DNA of 8,271 nucleotides, taken from an uncultured Caryophanales bacterium (GTDB lineage: Bacteria > Bacillota_I > Bacilli_A > Izemoplasmatales > Hujiaoplasmataceae). How positions within the stretch are numbered: the stretch's first letter is position 1; each line of letters opens with the position of its first letter. This document shows positions 1 to 7,100 of this stretch, piece by piece. The notes beneath the pieces are model-generated. The model searched no databases, was not told the DNA's origin, and saw only the letters and a list, made by a program, of their open reading frames with translations. The stretch lies in the NCBI GenBank assembly GCA_937958685.1, contig CALGNF010000066.1:1-8271 (forward strand), given 5' to 3'. The position numbers were made by a program, and so were the translations under genes.

Positions 1-43
1 ACCGAGATCTACACTCTTTCCCTACACGACGCTCTTCCGATCT
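1..43 (+). other. Illumina TruSeq universal adapter remnant (not biological)
   Basis: These 43 bases match, as I know it, the 3' end of the TruSeq universal (P5-side) adapter, from ACCGAGATCTACAC through CCCTACACGACG to GCTCTTCCGATCT. On the minus strand this reads as the familiar read-through AGATCGGAAGAGC immediately after the last phage codon. The match appears to be full length with no mismatch. Phage sequence therefore begins at about base 44, although one or two bases at the junction could be shared by chance. The segment should be trimmed, and no gene should be called across it. Confidence 0.98.
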
Positions 44-137
44 CGCCGAACGTGATCTCGTAACCCTGATCATGCGCGTATCGCAGCAGTTGGACGACGC
101 AGCGGACAAACAGGCTTTGTTTTTCGCGGAGCGTCAT
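44..137 (-). CDS. Endolysin, M15-family peptidase, N-terminal 31 codons only (truncated by adapter)
   Basis: Only the first 31 codons survive, beginning MTLREKQSLFVR and ending GYEITFG. This start is typical of phage M15-type (D-Ala-D-Ala carboxypeptidase or L-Ala-D-Glu peptidase-like) endolysins, in which an N-terminal REKQ..F..L/V helix is followed by a helix and then the GYE.TFGEAYR-like strand leading to the zinc site. The His and Asp zinc ligands would lie downstream and are not present here, so catalytic competence cannot be judged. The ATG overlaps the TGA of the metallophosphoesterase gene in an ATGA fusion, with AGGA 7 bases upstream. The protein would cleave peptidoglycan cross-links for lysis. 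Identification rests on recalled family resemblance over a short stretch. The cut is technical rather than a mutation: sequence beyond base 44 is adapter. Confidence 0.72.
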
Positions 138-1210
138 ACATAGATCCTGTTGAACGACGTTGCCCAATGCTCTTTATCAAGCAGGATAAGCAATTGGGTT
201 GGCGGTTCATAGGGAAAGCCATTCTCAACCGAATAGGATGAATATCCTATTACCGAACCGTTTCCGGCATACACCTGATCGATCATAGACCAGTGTAAAT
301 GCCCGAACGCGTCGAGGTCCGCATCATTACCGGGAGCAGTGTTCCAGCGATCAATCTTTTTCTTGAGCGGGATCGAGGGACCTCCAACGCCATCACGATA
401 CCTGACAGCATCGCCATGATGCTGTCGAACGGTTCGACCGTATACGTTCTGTAACAGGTGATATCCTGTTGCGATCTCAAAACGGACGTTCCAGTCAGTG
501 TTCTCCTGTATCCACTTTTTCAAAAAGTGATACAGAACCCAGGTGTGCGCGTGTTTCGCTTGGTTCCCAATGTTTTTCCGCTTGTCGAAGTGATCCAAGC
601 CCCGGTCATGGTTGCCGTGAGAACAAAGGATAATGATCTCATCAAACCCGCCATGTTTCCAGATGTATTCGATGCCGGATAACAGGATATCGACCATAAA
701 CAGAATCTCTTCCATCGGTGTTCCGGCGTTCATTTCAACCTGCTCCCGGTGCAGCATGTTACCAATCAGGTCACCGAGGAAACCGAGTATGCACGTCTTG
801 ATTTCCACCCCGGCCCTGTGAATGTTCGACCACATAACAATCTTTTGAAACAGCTTTACCATTCGCGCTTCGCAGATCGTCGGCGTAAAATGATTAACCC
901 CGGATACCTGCTCTGGTAAAACAGTCTCGAAAGGATGCACGTCGGAGATCAGCGCGTAAACCGATGCCTCATTTTTCTTACTGCTGAGCCTCGGTTCGAT
1001 GGGCTTTCTGTCAATGGCAGCATCGTTTTCCAGTGCCAACGAGATCGACAACTGATCTCTTAAACACGCAATCTCCGATAACAGGGTGTCGTAGTCGTTC
1101 GACTTTTTTTTGAGCTTCTGTTTCAGAGACTCAACGACCCGGTCAACTTCGTGCTGCCGGGTCGCGTCTACGTGTTTCTGGAAACTGTCAAGGCGGTGAT
1201 CGTGGTTCAT
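134..1210 (-). CDS. Calcineurin-like metallophosphoesterase with N-terminal coiled coil
   Basis: A 358-residue protein. Residues 1-60 are charged and helical (probable coiled coil, KQKLKKKSNDYDTLLSEIA). From residue 84 a complete metallophosphoesterase core follows: S-D90-V-H92, L-G146-D147, S-H-G199-N200-H201-D202, H264-H265-G266-D267 and G303-H304-L305-H306, the expected di-metal ligands and phosphate-contact residues. NGS (317-319) near the C-terminus is also frequent in phage members. Such enzymes hydrolyse phosphodiesters or phosphomonoesters; phage relatives are often annotated as SbcD-like nucleases or phosphatases, but the substrate cannot be read from sequence. The start is the ATG at 1210 (overlapping the upstream TGA, ATGA), preceded by AAGGAG 11 bases upstream; an upstream extension would run into the previous gene. 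The next gene, an endolysin, overlaps by 4 bases. The enzyme looks intact; its role in the infection cycle is unknown. Confidence 0.88.
   Translation of the reverse strand: MNHDHRLDSFQKHVDATRQHEVDRVVESLKQKLKKKSNDYDTLLSEIACLRDQLSISLALENDAAIDRKPIEPRLSSKKNEASVYALISDVHPFETVLPEQVSGVNHFTPTICEARMVKLFQKIVMWSNIHRAGVEIKTCILGFLGDLIGNMLHREQVEMNAGTPMEEILFMVDILLSGIEYIWKHGGFDEIIILCSHGNHDRGLDHFDKRKNIGNQAKHAHTWVLYHFLKKWIQENTDWNVRFEIATGYHLLQNVYGRTVRQHHGDAVRYRDGVGGPSIPLKKKIDRWNTAPGNDADLDAFGHLHWSMIDQVYAGNGSVIGYSSYSVENGFPYEPPTQLLILLDKEHWATSFNRIYV
145..148 (-). promoter_or_regulatory. Ribosome binding site for the endolysin
   Basis: AGGA on the minus strand lies 7 bases before the endolysin ATG (137-135), inside the last codons of the metallophosphoesterase gene. 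With the ATGA stop/start overlap it supports the short truncated reading frame as a genuine gene start. Confidence 0.6.
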
Positions 1211-1713
1211 CGCAAAATAAACTCCTTCATCTTGTCGATAACCTCTGGATGACCCCACACCATCCGTTTGTCTGGCAATTGAAACTGAAGGTGTGCAAAA
1301 TCATTCCGTATCCGTTTCCAATCGTTTACAGACATCTTACAAATGACCCGAAAATCATCATCATAGTACCAGCCGCGGCGCTTCAGTTCTGTGTCGATTT
1401 TCTCTCGGATGATATACGCCTTGTCGTATAACTTTCGAAAGCCTTCCAAACCGGCATATTCGTCTGAAGGAATCGGCGGTGATTCATTTTCGATCGGAGT
1501 CGGCTGGTGTGTCTCAATCATAACAACACGCTTCCTTTTGTGTGCCGGATACGGGATCAGCCCTTTACGCCGTCCATCGGATATGCGTCGTATTGCGTTT
1601 TGGATATTACACCCTACAGCGTCGGCGCACTCCTCATTCGTTGCGTCTGGATGCTGTTCCATGTATCGCAATACGCGGCTTGATAGGCTGTTTGGGTTTG
1701 GCATTCCGGCCAT
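1207..1713 (-). CDS. Winged helix-turn-helix DNA-binding protein
   Basis: A 168-residue protein. Residues 9-53 form a plausible winged helix-turn-helix: a first helix SSRVLRYMEQHPD, a second ATNEECADAVG, a recognition helix NIQNAIRRISDGRRKG, then LIPY...RVVMIE as the wing. After a Pro/Glu-rich linker (about 69-83) comes a second charged helical part (85-168, with YDDDFRVICKMSVNDW) that I do not recognise. The start is the ATG at 1713, which shares a base with the TAA of the lipoprotein gene (TAATG) and has AGGAGG 8 bases upstream; an alternative ATG three codons on is too far from it. It ends in an ATGA overlap with the metallophosphoesterase, so the two are translationally coupled. Phage metallophosphoesterases often carry a winged-helix domain at their own N-terminus, so this pair may act together. 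It could also be a transcription regulator or a small terminase-like protein; exact role unknown. Confidence 0.7.
   Translation of the reverse strand: MAGMPNPNSLSSRVLRYMEQHPDATNEECADAVGCNIQNAIRRISDGRRKGLIPYPAHKRKRVVMIETHQPTPIENESPPIPSDEYAGLEGFRKLYDKAYIIREKIDTELKRRGWYYDDDFRVICKMSVNDWKRIRNDFAHLQFQLPDKRMVWGHPEVIDKMKEFILR
1222..1227 (-). promoter_or_regulatory. Ribosome binding site for the metallophosphoesterase
   Basis: AAGGAG on the minus strand lies 11 bases before the ATG at 1210, inside the 3' end of the winged-helix gene. The spacing is slightly long, but no closer in-frame start codon exists and the site selects the 358-residue product over the longer open frame. Confidence 0.65.
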
Positions 1714-2831
1714 TATCTCGCCCTCCTGAACCCTTCTAGAATCGCGTCGATAGGCGCTCCGGAGTCCGCTTTCGATTCGAAAAACCCACCCTTCGCCCAT
1801 GCGTTACGAACCGCGCGCGCGATCCAGTCCGGGTTGTATCGGTCGGCAGACATGCATCCATCAGAGTTGTAACATACGATACTTGTAACTGGTCCTTTTT
1901 GTAAATTGTCAGGATCGCAGTTTGTGCCGTATCCCAGCCCGTGAATATCGGCGATGTCGACATGATTGTAAACTTCCACGTTGATATCGTTTACAGATGT
2001 CCCGATGATGCAGCCGTTCGAGTAAATCTCCCGGATGAAGTCTCGCACTTTAATTGTGTATTCGATCATCGCCCGGTCGTCCCATTCGTCATGCGGCCGG
2101 TCACCGCTGCACATTTCGGAGGCGATGTAGATTATATCCCGGTGCTTTTCGGCGATTGTTGCAACCCGCCTGAACATCTCCCACCATGCAGGATGATCGC
2201 GGCAGCCGAGAGGTTCGCCGGTGCCGTAGTTGATTTTGTATATTCTGCGCGCTCTCGGTGCACCGTTGAGGTAAAACCCGCCCCACTCGTCGAAGTATCC
2301 GGAAAGTGTCATCATGGGTTCAACGCCCGGAATATCTTTATGTTTCGTCGGGCACAAGATGTCAGGCTCAACAGGCGGGTATCCGAATCCCTGCCGGATT
2401 GACCAGAAATCGATCAAGACCCACGCGATGCAGATCCCGTGCTTGTCGGCCTTGTCAGCGATCATCCGCATCCGGTTATAGAAGTCTTCGTTCGGGATGG
2501 ACAGGTCATATTTCCACGGTTGCCAATCCGTTGGTCTGAAATACGTTTTAACCCACACACGAAACATGTTACAACCCGCGTCGGAATACCTTGTCATTAC
2601 CTCGTCAATTTTCGCTTCGGTGTAGTAGTCGGCATTGACTAACATATCGTAGAGACCCGCAGCAATGACCCGCTCCCCGTCGATTCGAAGTTCACCCGTT
2701 CCGATAGACGGGATGCCCGACGCGACGGGCTGAGGCGGTTCCGGTGGCTTCGGTTTCGAGTGATCCCCGTTGAATAGACTGCATCCAGACAGCAGTATCA
2801 AAACTGCCATTATGTAAGCGATTTTACGCAT
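1713..2831 (-). CDS. Predicted lipoprotein with cellulase-like TIM-barrel (glycoside hydrolase-like) domain
   Basis: A 372-residue protein. It begins with a lipoprotein signal: MRK, a hydrophobic core IAYIMAVLI, then the lipobox L14-S15-G16-C17, so lipidation at Cys17 is predicted. A Pro-rich tether follows (about 26-38, KPKPPEPPQPVAS). Residues 47-360 look like a (beta/alpha)8 cellulase-type barrel: GCNMFRVWVK (strand 2, Arg91), GICIAWVLIDFW, DIIYIASEM with Glu239 at the usual acid/base position at the end of strand 4, ADIHGLGYGT (His297), and SIVCYNSDG near the nucleophile strand. That last position has Asn-Ser-Asp rather than an obvious Glu, so activity is uncertain. Nine Cys lie in the mature body, which suits an exported, possibly disulphide-bonded protein. 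Start: ATG at 2831 with AGGGGG 4 bases upstream, just behind the previous stop. It may hydrolyse or bind a surface polysaccharide; superinfection exclusion is another option. Confidence 0.72.
   Translation of the reverse strand: MRKIAYIMAVLILLSGCSLFNGDHSKPKPPEPPQPVASGIPSIGTGELRIDGERVIAAGLYDMLVNADYYTEAKIDEVMTRYSDAGCNMFRVWVKTYFRPTDWQPWKYDLSIPNEDFYNRMRMIADKADKHGICIAWVLIDFWSIRQGFGYPPVEPDILCPTKHKDIPGVEPMMTLSGYFDEWGGFYLNGAPRARRIYKINYGTGEPLGCRDHPAWWEMFRRVATIAEKHRDIIYIASEMCSGDRPHDEWDDRAMIEYTIKVRDFIREIYSNGCIIGTSVNDINVEVYNHVDIADIHGLGYGTNCDPDNLQKGPVTSIVCYNSDGCMSADRYNPDWIARAVRNAWAKGGFFESKADSGAPIDAILEGFRRAR
1722..1727 (-). promoter_or_regulatory. Ribosome binding site for the winged-helix gene
   Basis: A perfect AGGAGG on the minus strand, 8 bases before the ATG at 1713 and inside the last codons of the lipoprotein gene. 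It decides between the 168-residue product and the longer open frame that extends upstream without a good site. Confidence 0.8.
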
Positions 2832-2835
2832 ATAT

Positions 2836-2841
2836 CCCCCT
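2836..2841 (-). promoter_or_regulatory. Ribosome binding site for the lipoprotein gene
   Basis: AGGGGG on the minus strand, overlapping the TAG stop of the 86-residue gene and only 4 bases from the ATG at 2831. The spacing is short, but the site together with the signal peptide fixes this start; the longer open frame upstream would bury the signal sequence 42 residues inside the protein. Confidence 0.6.
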
Positions 2842-3100
2842 ATGGAAGTAAGAAATCCTTCATGGCTGTTGCCACTTCCGGATTCTGTGTTGCTATCCGA
2901 TACAAAATATAAAGCGCAATCGATCTGTAGGTGAATGTCCCGAACTTGCCAGCCCATTTGAAAATCATATTCCGGCTGGTAGTCAGGAGTGCCTCGATGC
3001 GATCAAGCCGTTGGTTCGTTTCGTTGCACCCCTTTTCAAGACCTTCAATTTTTTTTTGAAGATCGACCCATTCTTGCAGTTGAATTTCGATACCGCCCAT
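2840..3100 (-). CDS. Small coiled-coil protein with hydrophobic segment; possible holin-like or fibre-associated protein
   Basis: An 86-residue protein. Residues 5-40 are heptad-rich (LQEWVDLQKKIEGLEK, then ETNQRLDRIEALL) and probably form a coiled coil. A moderately hydrophobic, partly basic segment follows at about 46-70 (MIFKWAGKFG, then SIALYILYRIA). The layout of a coiled coil followed by a single hydrophobic segment recalls the XhlA-type holin-associated proteins, and the location between tail and lysis genes fits, but the hydrophobic stretch contains Lys and Arg and is a weak membrane segment. It may instead be a small tail or oligomerisation protein. The start at 3100 is secured by AGGAGG 7 bases upstream and by the stop of the preceding gene one base away; the longer open frame to 3232 lies wholly within that gene. 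I do not recognise the family with confidence. Confidence 0.6.
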   Translation of the reverse strand: MGGIEIQLQEWVDLQKKIEGLEKGCNETNQRLDRIEALLTTSRNMIFKWAGKFGTFTYRSIALYILYRIATQNPEVATAMKDFLLP

Positions 3101-3101
3101 G

Positions 3102-4124
3102 TCACGGCCTCCTAACGCAGTGCAGCCGCACATGGTAATCGTCCCTCGCTGGCGGCCCGGTAAATGTAATCGGAATCTCGATTTTTGATCCGGCTGATAC
3201 TTCCGTATAGTTGCTATCGACATCGTCAGCATATTGCGCGGCGGCTCCGATCGTCGCTGACAGATCGGCTACCGGCGTTGAGTTAACTTTGACCTGCGCG
3301 TTGACACTGTTTCCGACACCCGGCGCGGAAATACATGTCATGTCTATGCTATATAGCAGCATGTTGTAAGGCGCATACCATATGGTAGGCTGAAGCCCAG
3401 CCGAATCACACGCAAGCTTCATATCGGTGTCGCCGTTGCCGTAGTAATACCATGTCACTGTCGTCGCCAAAAGCGGGACCCCGCCCCACTCCATAGTATC
3501 AGCGTCCGTGTTGTGTCGTGGACGTGCGGCTACGGGCGTCGCGGTCCCCCAGTCCGGGATCTCCTGCGTAGGCATCGGAACAACCGTCGGAGGAACCGGA
3601 GTTTCTCTATAGAACCCGTCGTCTCTGTAGGTAATAAGGTCACCGTTAACAGGAGTGCCTTCCAAAATCAACTCCATACCGTCAACATATCCTGCATTCC
3701 AACCCGGGGTTGCTTGCAGGTTGTCAAGCTGTTCAAACACCCACTCTCCGTTCCCTGGCGTCGGCGGCGATGTCAATGGATTATATTTCAGGAAGCCAAC
3801 TTCGACTGCATCATCCTCCGCAGCGGTCTCTATTGACATGTTCAGGATCGCACCGGCGTGATAGATTGGAGTGTAGGGGTTTGCTCCGTCCTCAAGCGTC
3901 TGGATGGCGGTTCCGATTGCCTGCAAGTTGGCGTTGATCGTATCCTGGTCCTCGTTATATCGGTCCGGATCTGCCGTAGCCTCTGCCGTCGCATAGTAAG
4001 TCACTGGATCAAGGGTATCGATCGTCTCTGCGTTCGGTAGAATAATCGACACAACCAACAGCGCCAGCAGTGCCAGTAGTCCACCGGCGATTTGTGACAT
4101 CCTTACATCATCATGTTTTTTCAT
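3102..4124 (-). CDS. Membrane-anchored phage structural protein with Pro/Thr-rich linker and C-terminal fibre-like beta-sandwich
   Basis: A 340-residue protein. MKKHDDVRMSQ is followed by a strong hydrophobic segment (about 12-29, AGGLLALLALLVVSIIL) that reads as a signal anchor or an uncleaved signal. Residues 55-78 (EDQDTINANLQAIGTAIQTL) are helical, as in the N-terminal parts of phage fibre proteins. A Pro/Thr-rich linker runs from about 175 to 200 (TPVPPTVVPMPTQEIP). The C-terminal part (215-340) looks like a beta-sandwich: YNMLLYSIDMTC, NAQVKVNSTPV, then AGSKIEIPITF and VRLHC, an order of strands that resembles jelly-roll modules in tail fibres, where a polar 'V..NGT.I' strand is followed by 'aGd.l.v.v'. 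It sits directly after the tail hub, so a tail-tip, receptor-binding or surface-display role is likely. Start: ATG at 4124 (ATGA overlap with the hub stop), AAGGAG 10 bases upstream. No exact family recognised. Confidence 0.65.
   Translation of the reverse strand: MKKHDDVRMSQIAGGLLALLALLVVSIILPNAETIDTLDPVTYYATAEATADPDRYNEDQDTINANLQAIGTAIQTLEDGANPYTPIYHAGAILNMSIETAAEDDAVEVGFLKYNPLTSPPTPGNGEWVFEQLDNLQATPGWNAGYVDGMELILEGTPVNGDLITYRDDGFYRETPVPPTVVPMPTQEIPDWGTATPVAARPRHNTDADTMEWGGVPLLATTVTWYYYGNGDTDMKLACDSAGLQPTIWYAPYNMLLYSIDMTCISAPGVGNSVNAQVKVNSTPVADLSATIGAAAQYADDVDSNYTEVSAGSKIEIPITFTGPPARDDYHVRLHCVRRP
3108..3113 (-). promoter_or_regulatory. Ribosome binding site for the 86-residue coiled-coil gene
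   Basis: A perfect AGGAGG on the minus strand, 7 bases before the ATG at 3100 and within the last codons of the preceding gene. It makes the ATG at 3100 the clear start. Confidence 0.82.
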
Positions 4125-7100
4125 CGTCTCCACACTCCTTGTGACCATCCAGCGCCCGGAACGCCCCATGCAAAAGATGGAGTCTGCCCGGCGGCGTCGC
4201 CGATTTGTTGCTGTATCATCGATCCTGTCTGCATCAGTGCCTCCAACTCAATCACGCGCAATTCGCCGTCCGGTTGCACCGACAGGACTGCGCATTTATA
4301 CGCCCACTGTCCCTTGTAATCTCCAACATACGTACCGGGAACGCTGAAATTGCTCATCATCTCCAAGTCCGGCCGAACCAGCCAGACTACGTCCATCGTT
4401 GACAGCGCTTCAGCAACTCGCGGTGACGCCTCCACCGTGAACAATGGCCGCTGGAATGCGTATCGTCGGAGTCGATATGCCAGCAGGGCAAGCGCCACAT
4501 CTTCATCATGCACCATGTCCAGACTGATCTGCTGTTTCATCCACCGCTGGTAGTGCTGATACGACGCCAGCGCGATCGTCCAGGCGTCAGGATCGGACAT
4601 CGACAGTGCCTCAATAAGCACACTGTTTCGCCACTGTTTCCGGACCCGCTCATCCCGGCGTTCATCGTATATCTCACCCATACCCCAGTTTTTTCGTATC
4701 CGCTGCCTGGAGTCCTGTTGATCGACCCCGGGAAGGATGATTTTTCGCATGTTCCCGGAGTAGTATGCAGGCCGATAGTTCCCGATCGGATAATTGCAGA
4801 CCTCCGACATTGGGCTGAGTGACATCCCGATTATCGAATCAGATGTGTTGGATGCGTCCAGGATCGCTACAGGCTCATCCTGCCAAGTCGGAAATACCTT
4901 GACAGCCAGTTTTCCGTCCTGATCGATTGCTGAATACCCGAACTGCTCCCGGAACCGCTTCAAAAACTCGTCGGCTGCTTCACGGGTGTAAATAGCGCCG
5001 GCCGCCTTGATCCCGCGCGATGACATGACATCCCGAAGCGTATCATATGACGCTGTATCGATTGCGGACATATCGAGCTGAAGCCGCTGTTGGATGATCC
5101 ATTTCTCAACATCGGCCGGATTCTCAACTATCCACCCGCCAAACGGTCCCTGTAGTGAGTCCTGATATCCCTGCATGGATGACATAACCAACGTGTTGTT
5201 ATCCGGGTCGGTTGCTGGTTTTACGAGCACTTGCCATTGGAGCGTATTGATCGTCAGAACCTGACCGTTTGCCACATCAGACGTTTTTAGGTAAATCGAT
5301 TTACCGGACGGGTCACCAGAGTTTAGCATCTTCCATGTCCACGAAAACAAATCTGTCGCGTCAACAAAATGTGCCAGAGTTCCCGCTGGCATCTCATGCC
5401 ATTCCGTTACAGTCGCATAGTTCCCAGCTGTTCCGATTCCGATGTAAAAATGGTCGATACTGTTCACACCTTCTACATATACCCGCACACGTTCTATTTC
5501 ATCCTGATATGTAATCGACCCATCGTGACGGACTTCAATAATGTGTTCCTGACCGGCCTTACTTGTATAGGTGGCTACCCCGGATCCCCACATTCCGGAC
5601 GGGTTTGACCAATACCCGGTATCGGTGTAATGGTGGATCAGCTTCACGTCATAAATCCGGCCGTCACTCATTTCGGAGCGTGCAAGCGGTTTAATCGTGA
5701 TGTGTTTTTTCCAGTCAGCGGCTTCATCCCAGGTATCAGACCCGGGAATCATCCAGTGGAACCATGCCCCGCCATCACCGGCTGAGAATATAAGTTCTGA
5801 CTCATCGCCCCATGCTCCATCGTATGTGACCACGAACGAACCGCCAGCCGCGTAAATCCAAAGCTCCGTGCTGATTGTGTCGGAAACGGTCGCGGGGTCA
5901 GCCGTCTGCTGTAATTGCAAATACCCATCACTACATGATTCCGTGTAAATATGCAGATCGTGCAGGTAATAGGTGCACCAGTTTACAGGGTTCCACCCAC
6001 CCTCGTTGCTGTGATCGTGATGATATTGCAGCGCAAAAAACATCGTTACGCGGTTTCCGTATGTGTCCAAATTCTGCCAAATTTCATTTATCCCTGGACT
6101 TACATAAAGCTCATATTCAAAATCATATTCAGTATAATGCTGACCAGCCGGTTGCGGGGTGATTGATCCGATAGTTATCCCATCCAATGCGACACCAATT
6201 TTTGCACCGAATGTTTCGATACAAAACATGTCAAATTTCGCCCTGAACGTCGCTTTTACGAGGTCAGCCGCTGCCGGGTATGCAGAAAAATCGGTCAGGT
6301 TGAACGTGATGTTTTGGACGATGTGTTCTGAGTCATCAAATATGATTGAAGTTGGTGGAAATCTTACTAAAGCGCTTGTATTGATATCCCCATCATAGGC
6401 TTCTTCTGGGTTTGTAAAGTTTTCAGGGTGTTGTAACCAGTGTCCGGACGCTGGAAATATATCTGTTTGTTTGGTGTATGCGTATTGCGTCCATGTCGTT
6501 GGAGTGTCTCCGTCTAGTGGATCAACTGTCGGCTCATCAATCGCGTATGCAGCCACTTGCCAACATCCGCTTGTGTCACCTTCCTTTGTGCATGTCGCCA
6601 TTGGAAGCAGCTCATATTTGATTAGATCGACAGCCACAACGGCGTTTGGGTTTACATTTCGATAGACATAGCGCTCCCGTATATCAACAGTTGCCGCCGT
6701 GTTTGATACTGCTGATCGATACTCATTTTTTACAAGTTTTTCTGTCGCCGGATCGAACCAGTAAAGGTTTTCTGTCGTGAGTGTTTGTTTTCTGACACCA
6801 TGCGCCGCGAGTAAATACCGATAAGAGGGCTGGTACTGTTTTACTAACGCGCCAGCTGCATGGAAATCCGCTGATGACATGGATCTTACGCTATATAGTG
6901 CTGCCGCATTCCGACTACGATAAAGCGCAACTTCCCCGTCGATATCCACCAGCCCAACCTCTTCGCAAACTGATCCTGCAGCGAGATTTTCCATAGATGT
7001 GCCAAGCATCCCGCGCCGGAGGTAGTTTAGGTTGTCTGGATTTGTTTTAATCGGACATCGGCAAAGCTCAGAGTTTGCATAAGCCGAATCACTTAACAAA

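Noticed and set aside
1..137. Possible phage genome terminus or cos/terminal repeat at the left edge
   Set aside because: The edge is explained by adapter sequence and falls inside an endolysin gene, so it gives no evidence for a physical genome end.
458..821. Overlapping plus-strand open frames of 62 to 74 codons
   Set aside because: They are antisense to the metallophosphoesterase motif region and have no recognisable content or ribosome binding support.
1941..2402. A 153-codon open frame on the plus strand
   Set aside because: It lies entirely antisense to the lipoprotein gene, which has a clear signal peptide, ribosome binding site and domain structure; the plus-strand product has no recognisable motif and a biased composition.
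2700..2760. C-rich/Pro-codon run as a simple repeat
   Set aside because: It encodes the Pro-rich tether of the lipoprotein; no regular nucleotide repeat unit is present.
3345..3360. The palindrome CTATATAG, present near 3352 and again near 6893
   Set aside because: Both copies lie inside coding sequence in unrelated genes; an 8-base match seen twice in 8 kb is weak evidence for an operator.
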